64,000 bases of DNA from Beijerinckiaceae bacterium. GTDB taxonomy: Bacteria > Pseudomonadota > Alphaproteobacteria > Rhizobiales > Beijerinckiaceae. Below are positions 53,534-64,000 of this stretch, in pieces (the first letter of the stretch is position 1; each line of letters starts with the position of its first letter). Both the position numbers and the translations under genes were made by a program. Below the pieces are notes generated by a model. It saw only the letters and a program-made list of their open reading frames with translations. It was not told the DNA's origin and did no database searches. The stretch lies in NCBI GenBank assembly GCA_947452455.1, contig CANGBX010000005.1, positions 1-64,000 of the forward strand, written 5' to 3'.

Positions 53534-54044
53534 TTTTCAGCGTCACTTCACCGATTTTCAATCCCCATTTCGAGACAGTCGCGCGGTTGAGCACGCTGCC
53601 ATCGGGCTGCAGGCCGAGAACATCATCAAAGGTCAGCGTATAGACATTGCCCTTGGCCTTCACATCGGCTGCATAAGTGAGGCGGAAGAAGGGCCCATCA
53701 AGCCGGCCTTGCGCGTCACCCACCACATCTTCACGCGTGCCGACATAAGTCGTCGGTCCGGTCTTGGTCAGCCGCCAGGTTTTCTTGTCTTTCTCGCCAT
53801 CTGTGTAGGTAAAATATTCCACCAGCGTGAGCGTTTTACCATCGAAGGAGCCGTCGATCAGCGCAGTCAAGCCGCGCTTGGAGCCATCAATGGCACTGAC
53901 GAATTCGCCGGTCGCATAAGTACGGCCTTTGAAAAATTGCTCCGGCACAAAGGCGCGTTGCGGCATTGTGTCGAGTTTGGGAGAGGTTGCGCATGCTGCA
54001 AGGGTCAAGGTGGCGCAGGCAGCAAGGATGAGGCGCGTAAGCAT
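53481..54044 (-). CDS. DUF3833 family lipoprotein
   Basis: A 187-residue envelope lipoprotein. The signal peptide carries the lipobox LAAC (TLTLAACATS), and the body matches DUF3833 (FKGRTYATGEF, RLTKTGPTTYVGTREDVVGDAQG, KWGLKIGEVTLKI). The family usually ends near that last strand; here some 18 residues (SPRPAKASQPPRAPLS) extend the tail over the recN end, a 53-base antisense overlap. Function unknown. It is divergent from uvrD. Confidence 0.8.
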   Translation of the reverse strand: MLTRLILAACATLTLAACATSPKLDTMPQRAFVPEQFFKGRTYATGEFVSAIDGSKRGLTALIDGSFDGKTLTLVEYFTYTDGEKDKKTWRLTKTGPTTYVGTREDVVGDAQGRLDGPFFRLTYAADVKAKGNVYTLTFDDVLGLQPDGSVLNRATVSKWGLKIGEVTLKISPRPAKASQPPRAPLS

Positions 54045-54210
54045 GGGGCAAGCTCCCGAAAATGGGTCATATGTAATACGCCTGCGCAGGTGTCATGGTT
54101 CAACCGTCGATAATCACAGTCTTGGAATCGACTTTTTGGCCCCACCGCCCCAGATTGGCCGCGAGTGATTCTTATTTTGTTCCTGTCCGCCCCATCTGGA
54201 ATTCGCAACC

Positions 54211-56589
54211 GTGTCAGATCCGTTCAGCTTTGACGATGACTTGAGCTACACGCCCAAGGCCGGTGGGCTGGCGGCGCGTGCGCAGGCCTCTGTCGCACGC
54301 TCAGCGGATTATCTGTCGGTGCTCAACCCCGAGCAGCGCGCGGCTGTGGAAGCCATCGACGGTCCGGTGCTCGTGCTTGCAGGTGCGGGCACGGGAAAGA
54401 CCCGCGTGCTCACCACGCGGATCGCGCATATTCTGGCGACGAACCGCGCGCGCGCGCATGAAATTCTCTCGGTGACCTTCACCAACAAAGCCGCGCGCGA
54501 GATGAAAGAGCGCATCGCTGTGCTCGCGGGCCCCGCCGGTGAGGGTATGCCCTGGCTTGGTACATTCCATTCCATCTCGACCAAGATTTTGCGACGTCAT
54601 GCGGAGCTGGTCGGACTCAAATCCACTTTCACCATTCTTGATACGGATGATCAGATCCGTCTCTTGAAACAGGTGGTCAAGGCCAATGATGTCGATGAGA
54701 AGCGTTGGCCCGCGCGCACGCTAGCGCATATGATTGACGGGTGGAAGAACCGTGGGCTTGAGCCGGCGCGCGTGCCAACAGGCGAAGCCATGAGCTTTGC
54801 CAATGGCAAGGGTGCGGAGCTCTATGCGCAATATCAGGCGCGGCTGAAAGTTTTGAATGCCGCCGATTTCGGCGATCTTTTGCTGGAAGCCGTGCGGCTG
54901 TTTCGCGAAAACGCAGATGTGCTGCGCCAATATCAAGAGCGCTTCCGCTATATTCTGGTCGACGAATATCAGGACACCAACACGATCCAATATTTGTGGC
55001 TGCGTCTTCTGGCCCAAACATCGGGCGCCAAACAGCAGCAGAATGTCTGCTGCGTGGGGGACGATGACCAGTCGATCTATGGTTGGCGCGGTGCGGAAGT
55101 CGATAATATCCTGCGCTTTGAAAAAGATTTTCCCGGCGCTGTGGTTGTGCGTCTGGAGCGCAATTATCGCTCGACGGGTCATATTCTGGCCGCAGCCGCC
55201 CATCTGATCACGCATAATGAAGGCCGCCTTGGCAAAACGCTTTTCACCGATGGTGAAGATGGCGAAAAGCCGACCGTGACAGGCGTGTGGGATTCAGAAG
55301 AAGAAGCCCGCCTCATCGGCGAAGACATCGAACAATTGCAGCGCAAAAAACATTCGCTGGAAGAAATCGCCATTCTCGTGCGCGCCTCTTTCCAGATGCG
55401 CGAGTTCGAAGAGCGCTTTATTACGCTGGGTCTGCCCTATCGCGTGATTGGCGGCCCGCGCTTTTATGAGCGCATGGAAATCCGTGACGCGCTCGCCTAT
55501 TTGCGTGCGGTGGCCCAACCAGCTGACGATCTCGCTTTCGAGCGCATTGTGAACACGCCCAAGCGCGGGCTGGGTGATGCGACCTTGCAGCAATTGCATG
55601 AGCATGCGCGCCGCCAAAACATTCCCATGCTGCAAGCGGCACAAATGCTCGTCGAGACAGATGAGCTAAAGCCCAAGCCACGCGCCACTTTGCGTGCGCT
55701 GACGTCCGACTTTGCGCGCTGGTCATCACTGGTTGATTCCATGCCGCATCATGAATTGGCGGAAATGATCCTCGAAGAGTCGGGCTATACCGACATGTGG
55801 CAAAAGGATCGCACGGCAGAAGCGGCAGGGCGGCTCGAAAATTTGAAAGAACTTGTCCGCTCCATGGAAGAATTTCCGGATATGGCGGGCTTTCTGGAAC
55901 ATGTCTCGCTCGTCATGGATGCCGAAGCGCAGGGCGGCGTTGAAAAAGTCTCGATCATGACTTTGCACGCGGCCAAAGGCCTTGAGTTCGAGACGGTGTT
56001 TTTGCCCGGTTGGGAAGAGGGGCTTTTTCCGCACCAGCGTTCGCTCGATGACAATGGTCGCGCGGGTCTCGAAGAAGAGCGCCGCCTTGCATATGTGGGC
56101 ATTACGCGCGCCAAGCGCCGTTCAAAAATCTATTTTGCCACGAACCGGCGTATTCACGGCCTGTGGCAATCCACCATTCCGTCGCGCTTTCTCGATGAAT
56201 TGCCGGCTGCTCATGTTGAATTGGTCGAGGCGCCGGGCGGTAATTATGGCGGCTACCAGCAATCGCGCTTTGCCACCATGGACACCTATGAATCCTCTTA
56301 TTCCACGCCCGGTTGGCAGCGTGCGCAAGGTCGGCGCACCGATGAGGCGCGTGGCACTGTGCAAGATCGCTCGCGTGAATGGGGTGGTGCGAGCCGCAAG
56401 CCCATGATGATCGAGGGCGAGCTTGTAGCCAAAGTATCCGCTGCCTCAGGCTTCACGAATGGCAGCCGCGTCTTTCACATGAAGTTTGGCAATGGCACGG
56501 TGGTGCTTGTCGACGGCAACAAGCTGACGGTCGAATTCGACAAAGCTGGCCGCAAAATGGTTTTGGAAAGTTTCGTGAAGGCCGTGTGA
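54211..56589 (+). CDS. uvrD: ATP-dependent DNA helicase UvrD/PcrA
   Basis: A 792-residue superfamily 1 helicase for excision and mismatch repair. Motif I LAGAGTGKTRVL near residue 58, motif Ia TFTNKAAREMKER, motif II VDEYQDTN, motif III GDDDQSIYGWRGA, motif IV ERNYRST, motif V MTLHAAKGLEFE and motif VI YVGITRAKRR are all visible. A C-terminal PcrA/UvrD RNA-polymerase-interacting Tudor-like tail (GSRVFHMKFGNGTVV) ends it. The start is GTG at 54211. No LexA box was found ahead of it. Confidence 0.96.
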   Translation: MSDPFSFDDDLSYTPKAGGLAARAQASVARSADYLSVLNPEQRAAVEAIDGPVLVLAGAGTGKTRVLTTRIAHILATNRARAHEILSVTFTNKAAREMKERIAVLAGPAGEGMPWLGTFHSISTKILRRHAELVGLKSTFTILDTDDQIRLLKQVVKANDVDEKRWPARTLAHMIDGWKNRGLEPARVPTGEAMSFANGKGAELYAQYQARLKVLNAADFGDLLLEAVRLFRENADVLRQYQERFRYILVDEYQDTNTIQYLWLRLLAQTSGAKQQQNVCCVGDDDQSIYGWRGAEVDNILRFEKDFPGAVVVRLERNYRSTGHILAAAAHLITHNEGRLGKTLFTDGEDGEKPTVTGVWDSEEEARLIGEDIEQLQRKKHSLEEIAILVRASFQMREFEERFITLGLPYRVIGGPRFYERMEIRDALAYLRAVAQPADDLAFERIVNTPKRGLGDATLQQLHEHARRQNIPMLQAAQMLVETDELKPKPRATLRALTSDFARWSSLVDSMPHHELAEMILEESGYTDMWQKDRTAEAAGRLENLKELVRSMEEFPDMAGFLEHVSLVMDAEAQGGVEKVSIMTLHAAKGLEFETVFLPGWEEGLFPHQRSLDDNGRAGLEEERRLAYVGITRAKRRSKIYFATNRRIHGLWQSTIPSRFLDELPAAHVELVEAPGGNYGGYQQSRFATMDTYESSYSTPGWQRAQGRRTDEARGTVQDRSREWGGASRKPMMIEGELVAKVSAASGFTNGSRVFHMKFGNGTVVLVDGNKLTVEFDKAGRKMVLESFVKAV

Positions 56590-56593
56590 GGCG

Positions 56594-56839
56594 CTAGCGC
56601 CTCCGGCACACCGGCGCCTCAGCCACGCAAGCAAAGCCCGCTGTCGAACAATGCACCTCGTCACCCGGCGTTTTGCGGATGCAGATCTGGCAGGCATCGC
56701 TCCATTCAAGACAGGTCGTATCTTGCGCGCCGAAGGCGGCGACATGGGGCGCATCGGCCGGGGGCACGGCGGGGGCTTTGGCCTCGTCGGCAAAGGCCGG
56801 CGCCACGAAAACCAAGATCAATGCGAGACGGGCAATCAT
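56594..56839 (-). CDS. Small Cys-rich secreted protein
   Basis: An 81-residue protein with a signal peptide (MIARLALILVFVAPAFA) and a mature domain holding six Cys (TTCLEWSDACQICIRK, VHCSTAGFACVAEAPVC), likely disulfide-bonded or metal-binding in the periplasm. I recall similar short proteins in related genomes but know no name or function. It ends 4 bases from the uvrD stop (convergent) and is divergent from prmA, 38 bases away. Confidence 0.65.
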   Translation of the reverse strand: MIARLALILVFVAPAFADEAKAPAVPPADAPHVAAFGAQDTTCLEWSDACQICIRKTPGDEVHCSTAGFACVAEAPVCRRR

Positions 56840-56877
56840 GTTTTGAGCATAGGCCGCTCCCGTGCTAATCGGAAGCC

Positions 56878-57837
56878 ATGCTGGAAGGTCTGCCCCCGAA
56901 TAATGCCGCCCATATGCTGCGCCTCATTACCGAGGAGGAGCCCGCGCGCCAAATCGCCGATGTGATCGTCGAAATGTTCGACCCAACCGAGACGGCGGCG
57001 TCCGCCTTCGAGCTTGAGCCGAATATGCGCGACTGGAACCCGAGCGTCGGCCCGTGGGTGGTCGAAGCCTATTTTTCGGAAGAGCCGGATCACGATTTTC
57101 TGCATGGCCTGATTGAAGGCATTGCCGGACCAGAAGCTGCGGCGCGCATTGAATATGATCGCGTGGCCGAACAGGACTGGGTGAAGAATGCGCTTGAAGG
57201 TTTGGTGCCGGTCAATGCCGGGCGCTTCCTCGTGCATGGTTCGCATGATCGCAACCGTCCGCGCACCAATGAGATCGCGCTCGAGATCGAAGCGGCTCTC
57301 GCTTTCGGCACAGGCCATCACGGCACGACGCGCGGCTGCCTGCTCATGCTGGATGCCGTGTTGAAGCAGCGCCGCCCGCGCAATGTTTTGGATGTGGGCA
57401 CTGGCACAGGTGTGTTGGCACTTGCGGCTGCGCGTTATCTGCGCGCAAAAGTCGTCGCAGGCGATATTGATCCGATCTCGGTGGAAGCCACTTTGTCCAA
57501 CGCGCGCCTCAATGGTGCAACGCCTTGGATCCGCCCCGTTGTTGCGCGCGGCACGCAGCACCCCGATCTGCGCAAAGGCGGGCCCTATGATCTGATCTTT
57601 GCCAATATCTTGTCGAAGCCGTTGCGCATGTTGGCGCCAGAAATTGCGCGCCTGTGCGATACAGGTGGCGAGCTTATTCTCTCAGGTCTGCTTTATCGCG
57701 ATGTGCCGGGTGTTTTGTCAGCCTATGCGGCGCAGGGCTTTGCGCTGAAGCGCAAGCTGCATCTTGAAGGTTGGGCAACTTTGCTGATGGCGCGCGGTGG
57801 GGCGGCGCCTCGTCCTTGGGTTTCGCCCTATGTTTGA
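56878..57837 (+). CDS. prmA: Ribosomal protein L11 methyltransferase
   Basis: A 319-residue SAM-dependent enzyme methylating ribosomal protein L11. The N-terminal substrate-binding part (WVVEAYFSEEPDHDFL) is followed by AFGTGHHGTTRGCL, the SAM loop VLDVGTGTGVLALAAA and the catalytic FANILSKPL (NILxxPL motif). The aminopeptidase gene overlaps its end by eight bases, so the two are translated from one message. Confidence 0.93.
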   Translation: MLEGLPPNNAAHMLRLITEEEPARQIADVIVEMFDPTETAASAFELEPNMRDWNPSVGPWVVEAYFSEEPDHDFLHGLIEGIAGPEAAARIEYDRVAEQDWVKNALEGLVPVNAGRFLVHGSHDRNRPRTNEIALEIEAALAFGTGHHGTTRGCLLMLDAVLKQRRPRNVLDVGTGTGVLALAAARYLRAKVVAGDIDPISVEATLSNARLNGATPWIRPVVARGTQHPDLRKGGPYDLIFANILSKPLRMLAPEIARLCDTGGELILSGLLYRDVPGVLSAYAAQGFALKRKLHLEGWATLLMARGGAAPRPWVSPYV

Positions 57838-59644
57838 GGCGCGTTTTCAATCTTTCACCGAAAGTGCTGATCCTTCGCATGGCAAAGCGCGGCTGTCGGC
57901 TTTGCGCAAAGAGCTGAACGCGCGCAAGCTCGATGGTTTTATCGTGCCGCGCTCTGATGAGCAGCAGAATGAATATGTGCCCGCCTGTGCCGAGCGCCTT
58001 GCTTGGTTGACGGGTTTCACGGGTTCCGCTGGCACCGCTATTGTGTTGACGAAGAAAGCGGCGGTCTTTGTGGATGGCCGCTACACGTTGCAGGTGGGCG
58101 AGCAGATCGACGTGAAAATCTTCGCGCCGGTCGCGATAGCTGAGACCTCGCCGGAGAAATGGCTTGAGCGCCATGCAGGAAAGGGCGCTCGCATCGGCTA
58201 TGATGCAGCACTTCATACGCGCGCACAGGTGAAGCGTCTTGCCGCTGCGGTTGAGCACGCGGGTGCAGAACTGGTTGCTGTGGCCGCAAATCCGATTGAT
58301 GCGGTTTGGGTTGATCGCCCCGCGCCACCGCTCGCACCCGTTTCGCTTCATCCCAAAAAATATGCAGGCGAAGACGCGACCAAGAAACTCGCGCGCCTTG
58401 AAAAGGCGCTGGAGAATGTCTCCGGCCTGCTCATCAGCGATCCGCATGCAGTAGCTTGGGCGTTCAACATCCGCGGCTCTGATGTGCCGCATACGCCGTT
58501 GCCACTCTCTTATGCGTTGATCGTCAAGGGCCGCAAGCCGCGCCTTTATCTCGATGCGCGCAAGCTCGATGCCAAGACGCGTCCTGTGCTGGAAAAGCTG
58601 GCCGCATTGCGCGCACCCGATCAGCTGCAAAAGGATCTGAAAGAGGCGGGCGAAGACGGTCTGTCTCTGCGCTTTGATGCTGCCACGGCTTCCGAAAAGC
58701 TCGTTGCCGCACTGGAAACTGCGGGCGGTGTTGCTGAAAGCGGGGCTGACCCGATTGCGCTCATGAAAGCGCGCAAAAATACGACGGAACTTGCCGGCGC
58801 ACGTGCCGCGCATCTGCGTGATGGCGTGGCCATGGTGCGCTTTCTGGCCTGGCTGTCGGAGGCGGTGCCGTCAGGGCGCATCACCGAGATTGATGCTGTG
58901 GCTGCGCTCGAAACTTTTCGTCGTGAAACGGGCGCGCTGAAAGATATTTCTTTCCCGACCATTTCTGGCGCTGGCCCGAATGGCGCGATTGTTCATTACC
59001 GTGTGACGGAGCGTACGGACCGCAAAATCGGCAAGGGGTTTTTCCTGATCGATTCCGGCGCGCAATATGAAGATGGCACGACCGACATCACCCGCACGCT
59101 CTGCTTTGGCAAAGCCACGACCTCGATGCGCGATCATTATACGCGCGTGTTGAAGGGTCATATCGCCATTGCGCGCGCAAGCTTTCCGAAAGGCACCAAT
59201 GGCGCGCAGCTCGATGCGCTGGCGCGTGTCTCGCTCTGGGAAGCAGGGCTCGATTTTGATCATGGCACGGGCCACGGGGTTGGTTCTTATCTCTCCGTGC
59301 ATGAGGGCCCGCAGCGCATTTCGAAAGTGTCGAATGTGGCGCTGGAACCTGGCATGATTTTGTCGAATGAGCCCGGTTTTTACAAAACGGGTGCTTATGG
59401 CATTCGCCTTGAAAATCTGGTTGTCGTCAAAGAAGCCAGCATCAAAGGCGCTGAGCGGGCGATGTATGATTTCGAAACGCTGACACTCGTCCCTTTCGAT
59501 ACATCATGTCTTGAGCGGCTTTTGCTCAACCGTTTTGAAGTGGCGTGGATCAATGATTATCACGTTCGTGTCTATGCCGCACTCGCACCACATCTTGATC
59601 GCAAGACGCGCGCTTGGCTGAAAGAAGCGACGGCAAAAGTGTGA
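57830..59644 (+). CDS. Aminopeptidase P family protein (M24B, Xaa-Pro)
   Basis: A 604-residue metallopeptidase that removes N-terminal residues before proline. It has three parts: two creatinase-N-like domains (residues 10-150 and 155-310) and a pita-bread catalytic domain with the metal ligands in DSGAQYEDGTTDITRT, GHGVGSYLSVHEGP, and a late Glu in SNEPGFYK and RLENLV. The ATG at 57830 lies 8 bases inside prmA. A repeat element begins one base after its stop. Confidence 0.9.
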   Translation: MFEARFQSFTESADPSHGKARLSALRKELNARKLDGFIVPRSDEQQNEYVPACAERLAWLTGFTGSAGTAIVLTKKAAVFVDGRYTLQVGEQIDVKIFAPVAIAETSPEKWLERHAGKGARIGYDAALHTRAQVKRLAAAVEHAGAELVAVAANPIDAVWVDRPAPPLAPVSLHPKKYAGEDATKKLARLEKALENVSGLLISDPHAVAWAFNIRGSDVPHTPLPLSYALIVKGRKPRLYLDARKLDAKTRPVLEKLAALRAPDQLQKDLKEAGEDGLSLRFDAATASEKLVAALETAGGVAESGADPIALMKARKNTTELAGARAAHLRDGVAMVRFLAWLSEAVPSGRITEIDAVAALETFRRETGALKDISFPTISGAGPNGAIVHYRVTERTDRKIGKGFFLIDSGAQYEDGTTDITRTLCFGKATTSMRDHYTRVLKGHIAIARASFPKGTNGAQLDALARVSLWEAGLDFDHGTGHGVGSYLSVHEGPQRISKVSNVALEPGMILSNEPGFYKTGAYGIRLENLVVVKEASIKGAERAMYDFETLTLVPFDTSCLERLLLNRFEVAWINDYHVRVYAALAPHLDRKTRAWLKEATAKV

Positions 59645-59645
59645 A

Positions 59646-59741
59646 TCTGGATTGCTTCGCTTCGCTCGCAATGACGGCGGAGAGCGTGTCGCAAGAGGCC
59701 CGTCATTGCGAGGAGGCCGTAGGCCGACGTGGCAATCCAGA
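59646..59741. repeat. Palindromic repeat, copy 7, with arms in inside-out order
   Basis: Here the right arm (TCTGGATTGCTTCGCTTCGC ... CAATGACG, 59646-59676) comes first and the left arm (CGTCATTGCGAGGAGGCCG ... CAATCCAGA, 59701-59741) second, the reverse of the other copies. It fills the gap between the convergent pepP and ligA stops, one and two bases from them. Confidence 0.85.
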
Positions 59742-59743
59742 AA

Positions 59744-61846
<2,103 letters not shown>

Positions 61847-61955
61847 TCACATTTAGCGCAGCCCTTGGGGGCTTTGAAGGGCGCTCACGCTTTCGTCCAC
61901 GACAGGCACGAATCCGCGCTATAATGGGGTCCGATATTTGGAAGGCATTCACCCC

Positions 61956-64000
61956 TTGCGCGACCTCATCACCCTTGTGGCGACGGCTCTGATCCTGCTG
62001 CTGACGGCGGCTTTGGCGGGGCCGTGGTTCATTGATTGGACGGCCCATCGCGGCTGGGTCGAATCAGAGCTGGCGCGCATCACCGCCACGCGCGTGCGCG
62101 TGAATGGCGAGGTCGATCTCAAGCTGCTGCCCGTGCCGAAATTGAGCCTGCGTGATGTGCGTGTCACCAGCAACCGCGCTGATGGCCCCGTGCTTGATAT
62201 TGGCCGCCTGCGTTTCGAACTCTCGGCCACCTCACTGCTGCGCGGGGAGTTGCGGTTTCTTGATGCTGAGCTGGAACGCCCGCAATTGTCATTGAACCTT
62301 CTGGAAGATGGGCGGCTGCTCTCTCCGGGGATTCCTTATGTCTCGGCCACCGGTGTGCAAATTGAAAAGCTCACCGTGCGTGATGGCTCGTTGGCGTTTC
62401 GCAAGCCCGGACAGAATGATCCGGTTGTCATCGGCGGGTTGGATTTTACAGGCGAGGCAAATTCGCTCGTTGGGCCTTACCGCGGCTCTGGTTCACTGCG
62501 TTTGGGTTCAACACCCGTCAAATGGCGTTTTTCGACAAGCGCCATTGAGCAGGATCGGCTGCGCACCAAACTCATCATTGATGAATCGCCGCTCAATCCC
62601 CGCGCCGATTTTGATGGATCTTTGAGTTTTGCAGGCGATCTGTCCGGCAGCGCCTTGTCGTTCGAAGGCCCGGTGATTTTCTCAGCCACCATGCGGCTGT
62701 CTGGTCTCAATTTGCCGTGGCGTCTCACGGGGCAGATGAAAGCCAGTCATGCTGGCGTGGCGATGGAAGAAGCGGAGCTGCGCGCTGGCGAAGACGAGCG
62801 CGCGCTGATTGCCAATGGCGCGTGGTCTTTCGAGCGCCTGCCTGAGCCGCGTGCGCGCATCCAAATGCAAGCACGCCAACTTGATCTCGATCGTCTTTTA
62901 GGCGCGCCCAATCGGCCAGCGGGGCGGCGCTTGTCTGCGCTTTTTGCAGACGCTTTGGCAGATCGCAGTCTGTCCGAGCCATGGCCATTCCAGCTCGAGG
63001 CCAAGTTAGAAGCTCCGAATGTGCTTCTGGCAGGCGAGGCTTTTTCTGATCTGCGTAGCGAGCTCACTCTCTCAGGCCGTGATTTGCCGCGCATCAAATT
63101 CTCCGCACAAGCGCCTGCGCGCGCCTCTGTGCTGCTGGATGGCACTTTCGAGACGGGGGCTGCAGCCTCTTTCCGCGGCCGAACGGAGATGATTGCGCGC
63201 GATATCCCGCGCTTGGCGAGTTACCTGACTTTGCTTGATCCCGATGCGATGCGCTGGCGCGATTTGCCTTTCCGCGCCATCGAGCTTTCGGGTGATGTTG
63301 ATGTGTCAGGCGTTGGCGCCATCGGGCGCCAATTGCATGTGCGTTTGGATCGCTCGGATTTTTCCGGCGCGCTGGCCTATACGCGCGCACAAGGGACAGA
63401 GCGGGCACGGCTCTTTGCCGATCTCACGTCAGACGCGCTCGATTTAGAAGATTTGCCCGAGCTTGCAGGGCCCATGCGTCTAACCAGTGACATGGATGTC
63501 TCGCTGGCATTAGAGGCGCGCGCTGTTCGCCTCGAGCGTTTGGGCGCAGGCGTGGTGGATGCCGGGCGCATCGGTTTGCGGCTTGTCAAAGATGCGCGCG
63601 AGACGCGGCTTGAAAAATTCAATGTCGACAATATCGGCGGGGCAAGTTTTTCCCTGCGCGGTCGCTTTGGTGATGCAGGGCATGATCTGACTGCACAAGT
63701 CGATGCGCGCAGGCTCAATGATCTGTCAAATCTTTTGCTGCGCATTGCGCCCGGCTCCTGGAGCGAGGCTCTGTCACAGCGCGCGGTTGCTTTGTCGCCG
63801 TTGCGCATGGATGCGGCTTTGCGCGGGCGCGATTGGATGAAGCCCGATGATCTGCGGTTGGAGGGAACAGCGCGCGGCACAAAATTCAATCTGGCGCTGA
63901 AGCCCAATGCAGATAGCGCGGATATCACAGGTCTTGCTGAAAATCCCGATGCCGGGCTTTTGCTGCGCCAATTGGGTCTAGAAACTTTGCCGATCAACAA
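61956..64000 (+). CDS. AsmA family protein, N-terminal part (cut by window edge)
   Basis: An open frame of 681 codons running off the window. The N-terminus has one membrane helix (LITLVATALILLLTAALAGP) followed by WFIDW and VNGEVDLKLLPVPKLSLRDVRV, the AsmA N-terminal pattern; the rest is repetitive beta-rich sequence as in AsmA/TamB-like lipid-transfer proteins of the envelope. The start is taken as TTG at 61956 with GGAAGG ahead; a TTG at 61938 is in frame too. No ATG fits ahead of the helix. It is divergent from ligA by 112 bases. Confidence 0.82.
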   Translation, partial: MRDLITLVATALILLLTAALAGPWFIDWTAHRGWVESELARITATRVRVNGEVDLKLLPVPKLSLRDVRVTSNRADGPVLDIGRLRFELSATSLLRGELRFLDAELERPQLSLNLLEDGRLLSPGIPYVSATGVQIEKLTVRDGSLAFRKPGQNDPVVIGGLDFTGEANSLVGPYRGSGSLRLGSTPVKWRFSTSAIEQDRLRTKLIIDESPLNPRADFDGSLSFAGDLSGSALSFEGPVIFSATMRLSGLNLPWRLTGQMKASHAGVAMEEAELRAGEDERALIANGAWSFERLPEPRARIQMQARQLDLDRLLGAPNRPAGRRLSALFADALADRSLSEPWPFQLEAKLEAPNVLLAGEAFSDLRSELTLSGRDLPRIKFSAQAPARASVLLDGTFETGAAASFRGRTEMIARDIPRLASYLTLLDPDAMRWRDLPFRAIELSGDVDVSGVGAIGRQLHVRLDRSDFSGALAYTRAQGTERARLFADLTSDALDLEDLPELAGPMRLTSDMDVSLALEARAVRLERLGAGVVDAGRIGLRLVKDARETRLEKFNVDNIGGASFSLRGRFGDAGHDLTAQVDARRLNDLSNLLLRIAPGSWSEALSQRAVALSPLRMDAALRGRDWMKPDDLRLEGTARGTKFNLALKPNADSADITGLAENPDAGLLLRQLGLETLPIN

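Noticed and set aside
54045-54210. LexA box ahead of uvrD (also looked for ahead of recN and ligA)
   Set aside because: No GTTC-N7-GTTC or GAAC-N7-GAAC is present in these upstream regions.

Overview
The window reads as a chromosomal segment of an alphaproteobacterium, most likely of the order Hyphomicrobiales (Rhizobiales). The grounds are a division and cell-wall (dcw) cluster of the alphaproteobacterial type that runs on through ftsZ-lpxC-bamD-recN, a LexA box of the alphaproteobacterial GAAC-N7-GAAC form, a full set of Gram-negative envelope genes (lpxC, bamD, AsmA-like, outer-membrane protein), and repeated use of TctC/Bug-type periplasmic binding proteins. No phage, transposase, plasmid or CRISPR element is visible.

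Layout. 1-11.4 kb is a catabolic and accessory region: the tail of an amidohydrolase, two LysR regulators, an MFS transporter, a dienelactone hydrolase with a DUF6295 partner, a 2-hydroxyacid dehydrogenase, a DUF1932 oxidoreductase followed by a LigI-like lactonase, an orphan TctC-type binding protein, an enoyl-CoA hydratase, and a small copper operon (DUF2946 protein, then a YcnI-PCuAC fusion). Within it lies a 94-codon remnant of a radical-SAM DNA-repair protein that keeps an SOS-type promoter. 11.5-12.0 kb holds divergent tRNA-Pro(CGG) and tRNA-Gln(TTG). 12.6-15.4 kb is a CDP-deoxyhexose operon (rfbF, rfbG, reductase/epimerase). 15.4-26 kb mixes an esterase, pobA, a class II aldolase, a 2OG-Fe oxygenase, ettA, a fumarylacetoacetate-hydrolase-family gene, the RNase P RNA gene, a muramoyl-alanine amidase and a second orphan TctC protein. 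26-31.7 kb is a methionine-cycle operon on the minus strand (ArsR-methyltransferase regulator, metF, metH) behind a perfect 16-bp palindrome.

32-49.4 kb is the dcw cluster: mraZ-rsmH-ftsL-ftsI-murE-murF-mraY-ftsW-murG-murC-murB-ddl-ftsQ-ftsA-ftsZ, nearly all overlapping or a few bases apart. murD is absent from its usual place between mraY and ftsW. lpxC, bamD and recN follow. Then come a DUF3833 lipoprotein, uvrD, a small Cys-rich secreted protein, prmA, an aminopeptidase P, ligA, and an AsmA-family gene cut by the right edge.

How it works together. The dcw block makes UDP-MurNAc-pentapeptide and lipid II with meso-diaminopimelate (MurE has the DNPR motif), flips and polymerises it (FtsW/FtsI) and positions the septum (FtsA/FtsZ). 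lpxC and bamD tie this to outer-membrane building. The catabolic genes point to aromatic and carboxylic-acid use (PobA makes protocatechuate), but no ring-cleaving dioxygenase or tripartite-transporter membrane subunit is in the window.

Most notable: (1) the SOS-promoted fragment of a radical-SAM repair gene; (2) three islands of clearly different codon use inside the dcw cluster, at mraZ, late ddl and the ftsA/ftsZ junction, each next to a place where a promoter is expected; (3) the missing murD; (4) seven copies of a palindromic GTCATTGCGAG repeat packed almost flush against stop codons, mostly between convergent genes; (5) the YcnI-PCuAC fusion with a predicted N-terminal copper-binding histidine. 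No wholly new multi-gene system can be shown from sequence alone.
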